In this document: in pieces, positions 63,722 through 64,000 of the stretch
Layout: each line of letters starts with the position of its first letter
Position numbering within the stretch: position 1 is the first letter of the stretch
Assembly: GCF_003063545.1 (NCBI RefSeq)
Contig: NZ_NESD01000002.1
Coordinates: 310,001-374,000, forward strand
Length of the DNA stretch: 64,000 nt
Direction of reading: 5' to 3'
Origin: Limnohabitans sp. Jir61
Lineage (GTDB): Bacteria > Pseudomonadota > Gammaproteobacteria > Burkholderiales > Burkholderiaceae_C
Position numbers and translations under genes: made by a program
The notes under the pieces: generated by a model
What the model saw: the letters and a program-made list of their open reading frames with translations, nothing else
Database searches by the model: none
Told to the model about the DNA's origin: nothing

Positions 63722-64000
63722 ATGAATTGTCACTACATCAATCTAAGCTTTGAACATGAGAAACGGCATCTGATCGAAGCCAATTTTCATCAATTCAATT
63801 CCAAAAAATGGGTTTTAAACCGGTTTGAAGCCATTGATAAAAATTTTGTTCAAACGAACCAAGTCAAAGGCCAAATATCGGATGGCGCCAAGGGTTGCTT
63901 TCTGAGTCACCGCGCCTTGATGAACCAGCACATACAGAGCGACAGCCACCTTTATATCGTTGAAGATGATGTTGTGTTTTGTAACAAGACACAACACCTA
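63722..64000 (+). CDS. glycosyltransferase family 25, 5' part
   Basis: Starts MNCHYINLSFEHEKRHL and shows GCFLSHRALMNQH and the acidic metal site YIVEDDVVF. It is a second GT25 enzyme, cut by the end of the window after 93 codons. It starts 12 bases after its neighbour and so belongs to the same operon. Confidence 0.87.
   Translation, partial: MNCHYINLSFEHEKRHLIEANFHQFNSKKWVLNRFEAIDKNFVQTNQVKGQISDGAKGCFLSHRALMNQHIQSDSHLYIVEDDVVFCNKTQHL

Overview
The window looks like a chromosome segment from a betaproteobacterium of the order Burkholderiales, probably a Comamonadaceae relative (Limnohabitans/Rhodoferax type). The basis is the protein flavour, the dusB-fis-purH and pta-ackA-fabI clusters and the betaproteobacterial-style flagellar operons. 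This is judged from recalled families only; no search was run.

Region 1 (1-20967) is housekeeping. It holds the end of hemL, small hypotheticals, a DEAD-box helicase, purH-fis-dusB, a YqaA-type membrane protein, ychF, a MOSC protein, a UbiH-type monooxygenase, dsbC, an M61 peptidase, an enoyl-CoA hydratase and terC. A probably frameshifted secreted protein and an elongator tRNA-Met follow. A minus-strand run then reads pal, Nudix hydrolase, fabI, MaoC-Pta fusion, ackA and flavin reductase.

Region 2 (20968-24534) has an AT-rich 325-base spacer with promoter-like signals, a ParA-type ATPase overlapping a coiled-coil partner gene, and an FMN-binding glutamate-synthase-like protein.

Region 3 (24535-41666) is a flagellar basal-body and export locus on the minus strand. 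The order from the upstream end is: sigma-54 activator, fliE, fliF, fliG, fliH, an unusual membrane protein, fliI and fliJ. Two unrelated plus-strand genes interrupt it, then come fliO, fliP, fliQ, fliR, flhB and three uncommon genes (a SPOR-domain membrane protein, a small acidic protein and an Ala-rich coiled-coil membrane protein). The protein between fliH and fliI looks like the second transmembrane segment plus the FliG-binding tail of FliF. FliF (728 aa) and FliH (475 aa) are both much longer than usual, and fliK, fliL, fliM and fliN are not where they would be expected.

Region 4 (41688-64000) looks like a surface-structure island. It has a 1330-residue flagellin, a divergent gene for a roughly 2046-residue protein built of about 250 eight-residue Ser/Thr/Gln repeats, a 852-residue M10-type metalloprotease with its own N-terminal repeats, and a glycosylation block with two GT41 (O-GlcNAc-transferase-like) TPR proteins, a TPR/GT9-like protein, GT2, two GT25 and another transferase-like protein. 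I read six good sigma-54 (-24/-12) promoters, at 31179, 41313, 45727, 45907, 57127 and 57190. A repeated GCGGCAAA-type motif sits between the two divergent pairs. The working hypothesis is one sigma-54-controlled regulon that builds, glycosylates and perhaps exports giant Ser/Thr-rich surface proteins together with a modified flagellar base. The regulatory signals are read directly; the functional link is inference.
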